Below are positions 8,566 through 18,174 of a stretch of 64,000 nt of DNA, piece by piece. Position numbers and translations under genes: made by a program. Position 1 is the stretch's first letter. Each line of letters opens with the position of its first letter. Source of the stretch: UBA3537 sp965657165 (lineage in GTDB: Bacteria > Bacteroidota > Bacteroidia > Flavobacteriales > Flavobacteriaceae); NCBI GenBank assembly GCA_965657165.1, contig CBFHNG010000002.1, positions 23,902 through 87,901 on the forward strand. Direction: 5' to 3'. Below the pieces are notes generated by a model. The model saw nothing but the letters and a program-made list of their open reading frames with translations, was not told the origin of the DNA and searched no databases.

Positions 8566-9402
8566 TTAGTCTTCAAAAAATTGAACAGTAACACTGTCCA
8601 TCATTTCCAATCCCATAAGGGTGGAAGCACCACCAACGGTTGCTTTATTACTCTTATACATTGCTATTTCTAAAAAACCTGAAGAATTAAAAACGACAAG
8701 TCCACGACCTTCATCATTTCGATTTTTAAGAGGAATACTAAAGTCCACAATTTCTGAATATTGTGTGTAAATTTTCTTGAATTTGTGATTACGTGCCAAT
8801 ATTTCAAATCGACGACCTTTTTGGATAGATTCAAAAAATCGCTTTTTGATGTTTGTAATTACATTGTCATAACGATCTATAAAAATAACATTTCCAATGA
8901 GTTGCGATTGATCTGAGCTTACAAAAGGCATAAGATTTGTAATGGGTTTAATCTCATTAATGGTCTTACCAATAACTTCCAAAGTACCGCCACGAGCAAT
9001 ATGTGCGGCAACTTTTACAAAAACATCCAAAACAGGAAAACTACCAACAACTTTATCATGAATATTAATTTCAACAATATGATCGGGCGTAATTTCTGTA
9101 CAAATCATACTTAAAATTCCATTATTTGCACAAATAAAAAAATGACCATTGAGTGCCATTGCAATATGTTTGTTTTCTGGATTCAATTCAGAATCAACAC
9201 CAATAACATGTATGGTTCCTTTTGGAAAACTATTAAAGGCATTTTGAATCACATAGGCGGCTTCCAACACATTAAAAGGAGCGATGTTGTGCGAAATATC
9301 CACAATAGTTGCATTGGGTATTTCAGAGTACAACGCCCCTTTAACAGCACCTACAAAGTGTGCTTTCATTCCAAAATCTGTGGTTAGAGTAATAATGGCC
9401 AT
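8566..9402 (-). CDS. SAM hydrolase / hydroxide adenosyltransferase (DUF62)
   Basis: This family (SAM hydroxide adenosyltransferase, related to fluorinase and chlorinase) splits S-adenosylmethionine with water into adenosine and methionine. The 278 residues show the N-terminal TLTTDFG with Asp9, VDISHNI, the stretch around VIGVDSELNP, NNGILS, and DRYDNVITNI in the C-terminal domain; these contain the Asp and Arg used for water activation in the family. No halogenase-specific insertion is evident, so hydrolysis rather than halogenation is the likely chemistry. It is a single gene divergent from phoH; its physiological role is poorly known. Confidence 0.85.
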   Translation of the reverse strand: MAIITLTTDFGMKAHFVGAVKGALYSEIPNATIVDISHNIAPFNVLEAAYVIQNAFNSFPKGTIHVIGVDSELNPENKHIAMALNGHFFICANNGILSMICTEITPDHIVEINIHDKVVGSFPVLDVFVKVAAHIARGGTLEVIGKTINEIKPITNLMPFVSSDQSQLIGNVIFIDRYDNVITNIKKRFFESIQKGRRFEILARNHKFKKIYTQYSEIVDFSIPLKNRNDEGRGLVVFNSSGFLEIAMYKSNKATVGGASTLMGLEMMDSVTVQFFED

Positions 9403-9573
9403 TCAGTATGAACTGTTATGGTGTTAAATTTAAATAAAAAATGCTATTTTCTTGTTTTACAAACCTACATAAATTTTTGTTTTTAAATTTTATTAACAGT
9501 ACTAAATAATTAAGTAAAAATGTTAGTATTTTTATGGTATAAATTATTTTAAAACCTCATAATCAATAAGCAT

Positions 9574-10527
9574 TTGAATGAACTCGTATTAGAACTCGAA
9601 GAAATTACGCCAAAAGAATTTTTTGGCCCTCAAAATAAAAATATAGAACTCCTCAAAAAGTACTTTCCAAAACTGAAAATTGTAGCCAGAGGCAATAAAA
9701 TCACAGCATTTGGCGATGAGGAATTACTTGAAGAATTTGACAAACGAATGGAAATGTTGTTGAATCATTTTGGCAACTACAACAAAATTGATGAAAACAT
9801 GATTGAGCGTGTACTCTCAAGCGATTCCAAAGAAGACTATGAAACTTCTAGTACAAGCGGAGAAGTTATACTTCATGGTGTTAATGGTCGACTGATCAAA
9901 GCGCAGACAAGTAATCAAAGGAAACTTGTGGATACTGTACGTCAAAATGATATGGTATTTGCCATTGGTCCAGCAGGAACTGGAAAAACATACACAGGTG
10001 TTGCTCTTGCAGTTAAAGCACTAAAAAACAAAGAAGTAAAACGCATAATACTTACAAGGCCTGCAGTTGAAGCTGGTGAAAACCTTGGGTTTTTACCGGG
10101 TGATTTAAAAGAAAAATTGGATCCCTACATGCAACCCCTCTACGATGCGTTGCGTGATATGATTCCTCACGAAAAATTAGACAATTACATAGAAAAAGGC
10201 ATTATCCAAATTGCCCCGTTGGCATTTATGCGCGGACGAACTCTAGATCATGCTTTTGTGATTTTAGATGAAGGTCAAAATACAACCCACGCTCAAATGA
10301 AAATGTTTTTAACTCGAATGGGGAAAAATGCAAAATTTTTACTCACTGGTGATCCTGGGCAAATTGATTTGCCAAGACGTGTCATTTCTGGATTAAAGGA
10401 AGCATTATTAATTTTAAAAGATATTAATGGCGTAGGAATGGTATTTTTAGATGACAAAGATGTGATTCGACATAAATTAGTCAAGCAAGTTATTGAAGCC
10501 TATAAAAACATTGAAAACAGAGAATAA
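9574..10527 (+). CDS. phoH: PhoH-like ATPase
   Basis: PhoH-family proteins are cytoplasmic P-loop ATPases tied to RNA metabolism. The 317 residues include an N-terminal KH-like portion (about 1-110), Walker A GPAGTGKT (132-139), TRPAVEAGENLGFLPGD, and Walker B VILDEGQN near residue 230. The start is TTG: no ATG exists between the in-frame stop at 9550 and the conserved N-terminus, and the ATG at 9578 is out of frame. The gene is followed after 9 bp by purC, probably in one transcript. Confidence 0.92.
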   Translation: MNELVLELEEITPKEFFGPQNKNIELLKKYFPKLKIVARGNKITAFGDEELLEEFDKRMEMLLNHFGNYNKIDENMIERVLSSDSKEDYETSSTSGEVILHGVNGRLIKAQTSNQRKLVDTVRQNDMVFAIGPAGTGKTYTGVALAVKALKNKEVKRIILTRPAVEAGENLGFLPGDLKEKLDPYMQPLYDALRDMIPHEKLDNYIEKGIIQIAPLAFMRGRTLDHAFVILDEGQNTTHAQMKMFLTRMGKNAKFLLTGDPGQIDLPRRVISGLKEALLILKDINGVGMVFLDDKDVIRHKLVKQVIEAYKNIENRE

Positions 10528-10536
10528 TTCAGCATC

Positions 10537-11487
10537 ATGAGTCAAACGATAATAGACACAAATTTTAATTTTCCTGCTCAAAAAGGGGTATATAAAGGTA
10601 AGGTTCGAGAGGTATACACCATTAACGACAACTTACTTGTAATGATTGCTACAGATCGGCTTTCTGCTTTTGATGTTGTTATGCCAAAAGGCATTCCATA
10701 CAAAGGACAAATATTAAATCAGATTGCAACAAAAATGATGAAAGCCACAGAGGATTTAGTTCCAAATTGGTTAATCGCAACTCCTGATCCCAATGTTGCA
10801 GTTGGACATTTGTGTGAACCATTTAAGGTGGAAATGGTGATAAGAGGCTATATGTCTGGACACGCTGCAAGAGAATATAACGCTGGAAAACGTGTTCTAT
10901 GTGGGGTAGCAATGCCAGAAGGAATGAAAGAAAATGATGCGTTTCAAACACCTATTATTACCCCTGCAACAAAAGCTGAAATGGGAAATCATGATGAAGA
11001 TATTTCACGAGAAGATATTTTGGCTCGTGGAATTGTTTCTGAAGAGGATTATTTGATTTTAGAAGATTATACCAGAAAACTCTTTCAAAGAGGAACAGAA
11101 ATTGCAGCAAAACAAGGACTGATTTTAGTTGATACTAAATATGAATTTGGAAAAACTAAAGAAGGAAAAATTGTTTTAATCGATGAAATTCACACTCCTG
11201 ATTCTTCGCGTTATTTTTATGCCGAGGGCTATGAAGAACGTCAACAAAAAGGAGAGCCCCAAAAACAACTCTCCAAAGAGTTTGTACGCCAATGGTTGAT
11301 TCAAAATGGATTTCAGGGCTTAGAAGGGCAAACTGTACCAGAAATGACAGAAGCATATATAAAAACCGTTAGCGAACGCTATATTGAATTGTATGAAACC
11401 ATAACGGGAGAGTCTTTCAATAGAGCTGATCTTTCAAACATTAATGAAAGAATAGAAAAAAACGTCCTTAATTACTTCTCGAAATAA
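10537..11487 (+). CDS. purC: Phosphoribosylaminoimidazole-succinocarboxamide synthase
   Basis: PurC joins aspartate to CAIR using ATP, a late step of de novo purine synthesis. At 316 residues it belongs to the longer SAICAR synthetase form rather than the roughly 240-residue E. coli type. Key segments are YKGKVREVY (nucleotide-binding start), ATDRLSAFD, EMVIRGYMSGHAAREY, LVDTKYEFG and LIDEIHTPDSSRYF. It sits 9 bp behind phoH. Its last 20 bases overlap the 3' end of the convergent acyltransferase gene. Confidence 0.97.
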   Translation: MSQTIIDTNFNFPAQKGVYKGKVREVYTINDNLLVMIATDRLSAFDVVMPKGIPYKGQILNQIATKMMKATEDLVPNWLIATPDPNVAVGHLCEPFKVEMVIRGYMSGHAAREYNAGKRVLCGVAMPEGMKENDAFQTPIITPATKAEMGNHDEDISREDILARGIVSEEDYLILEDYTRKLFQRGTEIAAKQGLILVDTKYEFGKTKEGKIVLIDEIHTPDSSRYFYAEGYEERQQKGEPQKQLSKEFVRQWLIQNGFQGLEGQTVPEMTEAYIKTVSERYIELYETITGESFNRADLSNINERIEKNVLNYFSK

Positions 11488-12607
11488 ATAATGAACTAAT
11501 TTTTTGAGTCAATTGACGTATTTTGTAATATAAAAATGAGTTAGCTTTTGTTCTATATATTGCGATAAAACTTACGCTACTTAAAAATAATAGTGCACCA
11601 ATAATAACTTCTGTTGGATTTAAATTTTTTCCAAATATTCGGTTTAATCCCAAACCTGTAAAACTTCCATAGAGTACAATAAAATGAATAACGTAAATTG
11701 AAAGTGTTTTTTGTCCAATTTTTAGTATGAGTGTTTGCTTTAAAAATCTTTCAAAAGCATAAAAAATTCCGAAAATCACTAGAACATTTCCTAAACGAAT
11801 AAATAGATAATTAAAATTAGCTACATCAATAATAAGCTGAATATCAGTCCATAAATAGATTTTTTGAAACACCCAAGTGGAACTATTTACTAAAAACATC
11901 CCCAATATTAAAAATCCAACTATAACTGTAAACTTGAATTTTGGATTATTTATATACTTATAGAAAAGAGCTGCAATAAAAGCACCATAGGCCATGTATC
12001 CAAACCATGGAACAATAGTAAAAATCGAACCATTAGATTTAGTTAAATAATTGGCAAAAAATAGTGGAATATTCTCGGCAGTATATGTTCTATATAAAGG
12101 TTCAGTAATAAAAACAACCCCACCTAAACAAAACATCAAAACAGAGAAAAAAAACACTTTTCGTTGAACAAATTTATAAAAGAAAACGATTAGAATCAGA
12201 GATAATCCAATGCATTGCAACACATCAATAACTAAAAAATAAGTATCAAAATTTCCTGAAAACCATCTAAAAATAGGAACTCGAAGTGCATATCCAATTC
12301 CAATAAGCATAAGGCCACGAACCAACCCTTTTTTTATACGCTCGTTTGATGCTCCTTTATCATTGGCCTTCATCAATAAATATGTAAAAATTAATCCTGA
12401 AATTGTAAAAAATACAGGTGCAGTAATACCCCTAAAATATTGCCAAATTTGATAGGCTAAATTTGAAGTGTCACGAAAATCTACCGCCAAAAGCGTATCA
12501 ATAAAATGCCCCTGGAGCATCATTAGGATTGCAAAAGCACGAACAGCATCAATAAAATATAAGCGATTGGATTTCAATTGTATGAATTTAAAACAAAAGT
12601 AATACAT
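11468..12607 (-). CDS. Polytopic membrane acyltransferase-like protein (DUF1624/HGSNAT-like)
   Basis: The 379-residue protein is strongly hydrophobic, with about ten membrane-spanning stretches. After a short N-terminus it has YFIDAVRAFAILMMLQGHF, the mark of acyltransferase-3 and heparan-glucosaminide acetyltransferase-like proteins that move acyl groups across the inner membrane; the His in the first transmembrane segment is the candidate active residue. The acceptor is unknown; a sugar or envelope polymer is plausible. It is encoded alone, divergent from acs, and its 3' end overlaps purC by 20 bp on the opposite strand. The ATG at 12607 is the only reasonable start I see. Confidence 0.75.
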   Translation of the reverse strand: MYYFCFKFIQLKSNRLYFIDAVRAFAILMMLQGHFIDTLLAVDFRDTSNLAYQIWQYFRGITAPVFFTISGLIFTYLLMKANDKGASNERIKKGLVRGLMLIGIGYALRVPIFRWFSGNFDTYFLVIDVLQCIGLSLILIVFFYKFVQRKVFFFSVLMFCLGGVVFITEPLYRTYTAENIPLFFANYLTKSNGSIFTIVPWFGYMAYGAFIAALFYKYINNPKFKFTVIVGFLILGMFLVNSSTWVFQKIYLWTDIQLIIDVANFNYLFIRLGNVLVIFGIFYAFERFLKQTLILKIGQKTLSIYVIHFIVLYGSFTGLGLNRIFGKNLNPTEVIIGALLFLSSVSFIAIYRTKANSFLYYKIRQLTQKISSLFISRSN

Positions 12608-12683
12608 TGTGTATTAATTTATTTTAATAATCCTTTTAACATATTCTAAATATTTAATTAAATTAGTTGAAAATTAAAATTTC

Positions 12684-14597
12684 ATGTCTTCTTTTCATCT
12701 GAAAAATATATCCGATTACAATGCAGCCTATGAAGCCTCTGTAAAAAATCCAGAACAATTTTGGGAAGCTATTGCAAAAAATAATTTCCGATGGAAAAAG
12801 TCTTGGAATCGAGTTTTTGAGTACGATTTTTCTGTACCAAAAATTAAATGGTTTGAAGGTGCTGAACTTAACATTACAGAGAACTGTATTGATCGTCATT
12901 TGGAAAATATCGCAGATAAAACCGCCATCATATTTGAACCAAACGATCCAAAATCTGAAGCTGAACATATTAGTTATAGAGCATTATATGGCCGTGTGAA
13001 TAAATTTGCAAATGTTTTAAAATCAAACGGCGTACATAAAGGCGATAGGGTGTGTATTTACTTGCCAATGATACCCGAATTGGCAGTCTCGGTTCTTGCT
13101 TGTGCTCGGATTGGTGCAATTCATTCTGTGGTTTTTGCAGGATTTTCATCTACTGCTTTGGCGACAAGGATTAATGATTGTGATTGTAAAATAGTCATCA
13201 CTAGCGATGGAAGTTATCGCGGCGCAAAAACAATTGATTTAAAAGGAATAGTTGATGAAGCGTTAGAATCTTGTCCTAACGTAAATTCTGTTCTTGTTGC
13301 CAAGCGAATACATTCTAATATTAACATGAAAAAGGGAAGAGATGAATGGCTTCAACCGTTACTTAACGATGCCTCAGAATCGTGTGAAGCAACAGTTATG
13401 AATGCTGAAGACCCTCTTTTTATTCTTTACACATCTGGGTCTACCGGAAAGCCAAAAGGGATGGTGCATACCACCGCAGGGTATATGGTATATACCGCAT
13501 ACACCTTTAAAAATATATTCCAATATAAAGACGATGATGTATACTGGTGTACAGCTGATATTGGTTGGATTACAGGACATAGCTATATTGTATATGGACC
13601 TCTTTTAAATGGGGCTACAACAGTCATGTTTGAAGGGGTGCCTAGTTACCCAAATTATGGACGTTTTTGGGATATTGTTCAAAAACATAATATTAATCAA
13701 TTTTACACAGCACCAACAGCCATTAGAGCATTAGCAAAACAAGGCGATGATTTTGTAAATCCTTATGATTTATCATCCTTGAAAGTTATAGGCACTGTTG
13801 GAGAGCCCATAAATGATGAGGCATGGCAATGGTACAACACAATAATAGGTAAAAATAATTGTCCAATCGTTGATACTTGGTGGCAAACTGAAACAGGAGG
13901 AATTCTTATCAGTCCTATTCCAAATTGCTTTTCAGGGAAACCTACTTATGCAACACTTCCGTTTGTGGGGATTCAACCTGCTTTGATGGATGAAAATGGT
14001 AATGAGATATCAAATACTAAAGCTGAAGGACGTTTGTGTATAAAATTTCCTTGGCCCTCTATTGCTCGAACCATTTGGGGCGATCATAAACGCTATAAAG
14101 ACACCTATTTCTCTGCCTTTTCAAATTATTATTTTACAGGTGACGGGGCACTTAGAGACGAAAACGGCCACTATCGTATCACCGGGCGTGTAGATGATGT
14201 TGTTATTGTTTCTGGTCACAACCTTGGCACAGCACCAATTGAAGATGCTGTAAACGAACACCAAAATATTGCAGAATCGGCAATAGTAGGATTTCCTCAT
14301 GAAATAAAAGGGAATGCCTTATACGGCTTTGTGACACTAAAATCAGAAAGCTCTGAATCTGAAATTGAAGTCATAACCTCTGAAATTAATGCATTGATTT
14401 CAAAAAAAATTGGTCCAATTGCCAAACTTGATAAAATTCAAATAACAACCGGATTACCAAAAACAAGATCTGGAAAAATCATGAGACGTATTCTTAGAAA
14501 AATTGCACATAAAGACACGCGAAACCTCGGCGATATCAGTACATTACTCAATCCAGATGTTGTACAATCTATAATTGATAATTCTTTAAATAAATAA
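12684..14597 (+). CDS. acs: Acetate--CoA ligase (acetyl-CoA synthetase)
   Basis: This ANL-superfamily enzyme activates acetate with ATP to acetyl-AMP and then acetyl-CoA. The 637 residues are close to the usual 650. It has the N-terminal ACAS domain, the phosphate-binding loop YTSGSTGKPKG (249-259), DTWWQTETGG, and the C-terminal LPKTRSGKIMRR with catalytic Lys598, the target of regulatory acetylation in the family. A propionate preference cannot be excluded from sequence alone. A lipoprotein hydrolase gene follows after 10 bp in the same direction. Confidence 0.93.
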   Translation: MSSFHLKNISDYNAAYEASVKNPEQFWEAIAKNNFRWKKSWNRVFEYDFSVPKIKWFEGAELNITENCIDRHLENIADKTAIIFEPNDPKSEAEHISYRALYGRVNKFANVLKSNGVHKGDRVCIYLPMIPELAVSVLACARIGAIHSVVFAGFSSTALATRINDCDCKIVITSDGSYRGAKTIDLKGIVDEALESCPNVNSVLVAKRIHSNINMKKGRDEWLQPLLNDASESCEATVMNAEDPLFILYTSGSTGKPKGMVHTTAGYMVYTAYTFKNIFQYKDDDVYWCTADIGWITGHSYIVYGPLLNGATTVMFEGVPSYPNYGRFWDIVQKHNINQFYTAPTAIRALAKQGDDFVNPYDLSSLKVIGTVGEPINDEAWQWYNTIIGKNNCPIVDTWWQTETGGILISPIPNCFSGKPTYATLPFVGIQPALMDENGNEISNTKAEGRLCIKFPWPSIARTIWGDHKRYKDTYFSAFSNYYFTGDGALRDENGHYRITGRVDDVVIVSGHNLGTAPIEDAVNEHQNIAESAIVGFPHEIKGNALYGFVTLKSESSESEIEVITSEINALISKKIGPIAKLDKIQITTGLPKTRSGKIMRRILRKIAHKDTRNLGDISTLLNPDVVQSIIDNSLNK

Positions 14598-14607
14598 CTA
14601 TATCATT

Positions 14608-15651
14608 ATGAAAACAAAAGTACTATTATTCCTACTCCTAACTCTTTCTATAGTGGGTTGTGAATGTAAAAACAACGGTAAATGTAAATCTTCAACAGCA
14701 TACAACGATAGTTCTGGAAAATCAGATCAGTACTTAGGAGGTGTTAAAATGATTCCCATACAAACTCCAAAAGGCGAGTTTAAGGTTTGGACCAAAAGAG
14801 TTGGTAATAACCCTACAATAAAAGTTTTATTGCTTCATGGTGGACCTGGTATGACTCATGAAATTTACGAAAGTTTTGATGGTTACTTCCCAAACGCAGA
14901 AATTGAATATTACTATTATGATCAATTGGGATCATATTACAGCGATCAACCTAAAGATTTGTCCTTATGGGATTTAGACCGATTTGTTGAGGAGGTTGAA
15001 CAAGTCCGTGTTGCTTTAGGATTAGACCGTTCTAATTTTTATTTATTTGGACAGTCATGGGGCGGTATTTTAGGAATGCAATATGCTTTAAAGTATCAAC
15101 AACATTTAAAAGGATTAATCATTTCCAATATGGTACCATCCATTCCAGATTATATTGCATATTCAGAAAATGTTCTTGCTCCGCAATTAAATCTAGACAT
15201 TCTTGAAGAAATCATGATCTATGAAAATAAAGAAGATTATTCTAATCCACGATATATGGAACTTTTAATGAATAATTATTATACTGAACACATCATTAGA
15301 ATGCCAGTATCTGAATGGCCCGAACCCCTAAATAGAAGCTTTAAACACATTAATCATGATGTTTATGTTACTATGCAAGGGCCAAGCGAATTTGGTGTTA
15401 AAGGTGATGCAACTTTAAAATATTGGGATATTAAAGATGAATTGAAAAACATTAGTGTACCAACATTAAGTATTGGTGCCACTCATGATACGATGGATCC
15501 AAAACAGATGGAGTTTATTGCCAATGAAGTTCAAAATGGACAATTTTTATTATGTCCAAACGGAAGTCACTTAGCACAATTTGACGATCAAAAGATTTAT
15601 TTTGAAGGTCTAATCAAATTCATTAAAGATGTAGATCAAGGAGAATTCTAA
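14608..15651 (+). CDS. Proline iminopeptidase-family alpha/beta hydrolase, lipoprotein
   Basis: The 347 residues begin with a lipoprotein signal ending TLSIVGCEC (Cys18), so the enzyme is probably periplasmic or outer-membrane bound. The alpha/beta hydrolase domain shows LLLHGGPGMTHE (oxyanion region), the nucleophile elbow GQSWGG with Ser150, a candidate Asp in IGATHDTMDP, and His in CPNGSHLAQFD. This matches prolyl aminopeptidases (S33), which remove N-terminal proline. The first 35 residues after the Cys are Ser/Asn/Lys-rich linker. Its stop overlaps that of the convergent Nudix gene. Confidence 0.85.
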   Translation: MKTKVLLFLLLTLSIVGCECKNNGKCKSSTAYNDSSGKSDQYLGGVKMIPIQTPKGEFKVWTKRVGNNPTIKVLLLHGGPGMTHEIYESFDGYFPNAEIEYYYYDQLGSYYSDQPKDLSLWDLDRFVEEVEQVRVALGLDRSNFYLFGQSWGGILGMQYALKYQQHLKGLIISNMVPSIPDYIAYSENVLAPQLNLDILEEIMIYENKEDYSNPRYMELLMNNYYTEHIIRMPVSEWPEPLNRSFKHINHDVYVTMQGPSEFGVKGDATLKYWDIKDELKNISVPTLSIGATHDTMDPKQMEFIANEVQNGQFLLCPNGSHLAQFDDQKIYFEGLIKFIKDVDQGEF

Positions 15652-16193
15652 TGGTTTAGAACTTTATCCATCACAAATTTGTAGTAAGACATATCCGCTG
15701 GCACAATTTTAAACTCTGAATGTTTTTGTTGCATGCAAATTTCCATTTCCTCAAAAGAAAAAAGACGAACATCATCAACTTCCTCTTTTTGAATTACTAA
15801 ATCTTTAACACCGGTTTTAAGATCAGATAAAAAAACATGTTGAAATTCACAATCTTTGATGCCATTTGAAAACTGGTTTATGTTTTTACGAACATCAATC
15901 AGAAGTAAATCATCGGATTTTAGTTGTAGACCTATTTCTTCTTTAATTTCACGTAATGCACCATCCAAAATGGATTCACCAGAAGACACATGTCCCGCAA
16001 CAGATACATCCCAAAGATTTGGAAATGTTTGTTTGTTAGAACCACGTTTTTGTAGTAGGAGAGAAGGAGTAGAGGTGTAAAACCAAATATGCACCGTAGG
16101 ATGAAACAACCCTTTTTGGTGTGCCATGGATTTTTCACAAACTTGACCAGTTGGTTTTCCAGACTCATCCCAAATGTCTAAAAACTCTTTCAA
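15648..16193 (-). CDS. Nudix hydrolase, IPP isomerase-like subgroup
   Basis: The 181-residue protein carries a complete Nudix box, starting GHVSSGE and ending REIKEEIGL, in the spacing G-x5-E-x7-REUxEExGU, which binds Mg2+ and hydrolyses a nucleoside diphosphate linked to another group. The N-terminal MKEFLDIWDESGKPTG and HPTVHIWFYT are typical of the YfcD/isopentenyl-diphosphate isomerase-like branch. The active-site Cys context of true isomerases is not obvious, so hydrolysis is more likely. It starts 2 bp behind the M42 peptidase gene, suggesting cotranscription. Confidence 0.85.
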   Translation of the reverse strand: MKEFLDIWDESGKPTGQVCEKSMAHQKGLFHPTVHIWFYTSTPSLLLQKRGSNKQTFPNLWDVSVAGHVSSGESILDGALREIKEEIGLQLKSDDLLLIDVRKNINQFSNGIKDCEFQHVFLSDLKTGVKDLVIQKEEVDDVRLFSFEEMEICMQQKHSEFKIVPADMSYYKFVMDKVLNH

Positions 16194-16195
16194 AT

Positions 16196-17284
16196 TTATT
16201 CAAAGTAACTAAATGTATCACCAGATTTAATGTTCAAAAGTGATTCATAAATCATACGAATAACATTTTCTACATCGTTTCGATGAACCATTTCTACAGT
16301 TGTATGCATATAACGTAATGGTAATGAAATTAAGGCCGATGCAACGCCGCCGTTGCTGTAAGCGAAAGCATCAGTGTCAGTACCTGTAGCTCTTGAAAGT
16401 GCTGCACGCTGGAACGGAATTTTGTGTTTTTCTGCTGTCTCAACAATCAAATCACGTAATTTCTGCTGCACCGCTGGAGCATAGGCAATAACTGGACCGT
16501 CACCCATTTTGCAATGACCTTGTTTCTTTTTATTGATCATCGGCGTAGTTGTATCGTGTGTAACATCAGTAACAATAGCCACATCGGGCTGAATAGTATG
16601 TGTAATCATCTGAGCTCCTCGAAGTCCAATTTCTTCTTGAACAGAGTTTGTGATATATAATCCAAACGGTAATGTTTTTTTATTTTCATGAAGTAATCGA
16701 GCAACCTGTGCAATCATAAAACCACCCATTCTATTATCCAATGCACGACAAACAAAATGGTCTTTATTAAGAATATGAAATTCATCAGGATAGGTAATGA
16801 CACAACCCACATGAACACCTAACTTTTCGACATCCTCTTTGGATTGACACCCAATATCAATAAATATATTATCTGGTTTTGGAGCTTGTTCTTTGGCAAG
16901 TGTACGTGTATGAATGGCTGGCCATCCAAAAACTCCTTTCACAATGCCATTTTTGGTATGAATATTTACCACTTTACTAGGTGCTATTTGATGATCGCTA
17001 CCGCCATTACGAATGACATAAATAAGTCCATCATCAGAAATATAATTAACATACCACGAAATTTCATCAGCATGCCCTTCAATAACAACTTTAAACTCTG
17101 CTTCTGGATTGATAACACCAACAGCAGTTCCATAAGTGTCTGTTATAAAGGTATCTACATAAGGTTTTAAATAATCCATCCATAACTTTTGTCCATTCCA
17201 CTCATATCCAGTGGGTGATGCATTATTAAGGTATCTTTCTAAAAAATCGAGTGCTTTTTGGTCTAAAATTTGTTGCTTTGCCAT
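16196..17284 (-). CDS. M42-family metallo-aminopeptidase
   Basis: M42 enzymes are large cytoplasmic complexes with two metal ions per subunit that trim peptides from the N-terminus. The 362 residues show EGHADEISWYV (metal-binding His and Asp), CRALDNRMGGF (bridging Asp), QEEIGLRGA (catalytic Glu pair) and VTDVTHDTTTP, in family order. RATGTDTDAFAYSNGG carries further conserved residues. The gene is first in a pair with the Nudix gene and is divergent from the DUF4294 gene, an arrangement I associate with Flavobacteriia. Confidence 0.92.
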   Translation of the reverse strand: MAKQQILDQKALDFLERYLNNASPTGYEWNGQKLWMDYLKPYVDTFITDTYGTAVGVINPEAEFKVVIEGHADEISWYVNYISDDGLIYVIRNGGSDHQIAPSKVVNIHTKNGIVKGVFGWPAIHTRTLAKEQAPKPDNIFIDIGCQSKEDVEKLGVHVGCVITYPDEFHILNKDHFVCRALDNRMGGFMIAQVARLLHENKKTLPFGLYITNSVQEEIGLRGAQMITHTIQPDVAIVTDVTHDTTTPMINKKKQGHCKMGDGPVIAYAPAVQQKLRDLIVETAEKHKIPFQRAALSRATGTDTDAFAYSNGGVASALISLPLRYMHTTVEMVHRNDVENVIRMIYESLLNIKSGDTFSYFE

Positions 17285-17350
17285 GAAAAAAATTTTGGTC
17301 TAAAATAATAAATATCATTGACTAAAAGTATTTCATATGTGCATATTTTT

Positions 17351-17358
17351 TAAATTTG
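17351..17358 (+). promoter_or_regulatory. Promoter -7 element for the DUF4294 gene
   Basis: TAAATTTG matches TAnnTTTG and predicts a transcription start near 17365. This places the transcript downstream of the possible ATG at 17337 and supports 17379 as the real start. No clear -33 motif is seen. Confidence 0.5.
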
Positions 17359-17378
17359 AAATCTATTATAAACTTCAT

Positions 17379-18053
17379 ATGAGATTCTTAACTTTTTTTT
17401 GTTTTTTTGGAATACTTTCCAGCTGGGGACAAGCTGAACCAAAAGAAACAGATTCCATTCCTAAGCAGTATCTTATAGTTGTTGGTGATACCATAACAAA
17501 ACAATCTATTGATTTACAGGAGGTTGTAATTTTACCTCGTTTGCGTATAAATTCAGGGGATGAGAGAAGGCGATATCTTATTTTACAGCGAAAAACCCTT
17601 AAAGTATACCCTTATGCAAAACTTGCGTCAGAAAGATTGCAAACCTTAAATGAACGCATGGCCAATATTAAAAGTAAGAGTAAACGAAAAAAATATACCA
17701 GAAGGGTTCAAAAATTTGTTGAAGATGAATTTTCTGAAAAGCTAAAGAAATTTACAATTACAGAGGGACAAATCCTTATCAAACTTATCCACCGTCAAAC
17801 AGGAAGTACTGCTTTTGATTTAATAAAAGAATTGCGTAGTGGTTGGCGTGCATTTTGGTATAATAATACAGCAAAATTATTCAATATGTCCTTAAAAATT
17901 CCTTTTAACCCTGAACTCATTGAAGAAGACTATTTAATTGAAGATATTTTACAACGTCAATTTCAAAAAGGTAATTTAGAATACCAAAAATCACACAAAA
18001 CATTCGATTTATACGCTTTAAACAAGCTTTGGAGGCAAAAAAAAGGCCAATAA
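17379..18053 (+). CDS. DUF4294 protein, probably exported
   Basis: From the ATG at 17379 the protein has 224 residues and begins with a signal peptide (MRFLTFFCFFGILSSWGQA). An upstream in-frame ATG at 17337 would add 14 residues ahead of the signal and lies before the predicted transcription start, so I prefer the shorter form. The mature part has YPYAKLASERLQTLNERM, a Lys/Arg-rich stretch (KSKSKRKKYTRRVQKF), and TGSTAFDLIKELRSGWRAFWYN, all typical of the uncharacterised DUF4294 family of Bacteroidota. The function is unknown. Confidence 0.8.
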   Translation: MRFLTFFCFFGILSSWGQAEPKETDSIPKQYLIVVGDTITKQSIDLQEVVILPRLRINSGDERRRYLILQRKTLKVYPYAKLASERLQTLNERMANIKSKSKRKKYTRRVQKFVEDEFSEKLKKFTITEGQILIKLIHRQTGSTAFDLIKELRSGWRAFWYNNTAKLFNMSLKIPFNPELIEEDYLIEDILQRQFQKGNLEYQKSHKTFDLYALNKLWRQKKGQ

Positions 18054-18085
18054 TTGGGCTATTTTTTGGTTAAATTTTCCCGAAT

Positions 18086-18125
18086 ATTACGTCAGATGGC
18101 CGTTTATTACGTCAAATGGCCGTTT
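18086..18125 (+). repeat. Two tandem 20-bp repeats, candidate operator
   Basis: Units at 18086-18105 and 18106-18125 differ at one base and read ATTACGTCARATGGCCGTTT. A decayed third copy (GTTACATGACG) follows. The 20-bp period is close to two helical turns, and each copy includes GCCGTTTRT, which fits 8 of 9 positions of the LytTR-type half-site. The repeats end about 36 bp before a TAACTTTG element, a usual distance for an activator site. Confidence 0.6.
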
Positions 18126-18161
18126 GTTACATGACGCTTTAAAATGTGGTATAAATGTGCT

Positions 18162-18169
18162 TAACTTTG
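18162..18169 (+). promoter_or_regulatory. Promoter -7 element before the small-RNA candidate
   Basis: TAACTTTG matches TAnnTTTG. No TTTG lies 17-23 bp upstream, which would suit a promoter that needs an activator bound at the repeats at 18086-18125. The predicted start is near 18175. Confidence 0.45.
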
Positions 18170-18174
18170 TAGAG

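Noticed and set aside
18086..18125. The 20-bp repeats as a CRISPR remnant
   Set aside because: The units abut without spacers, only two good copies exist, and no cas gene is near.
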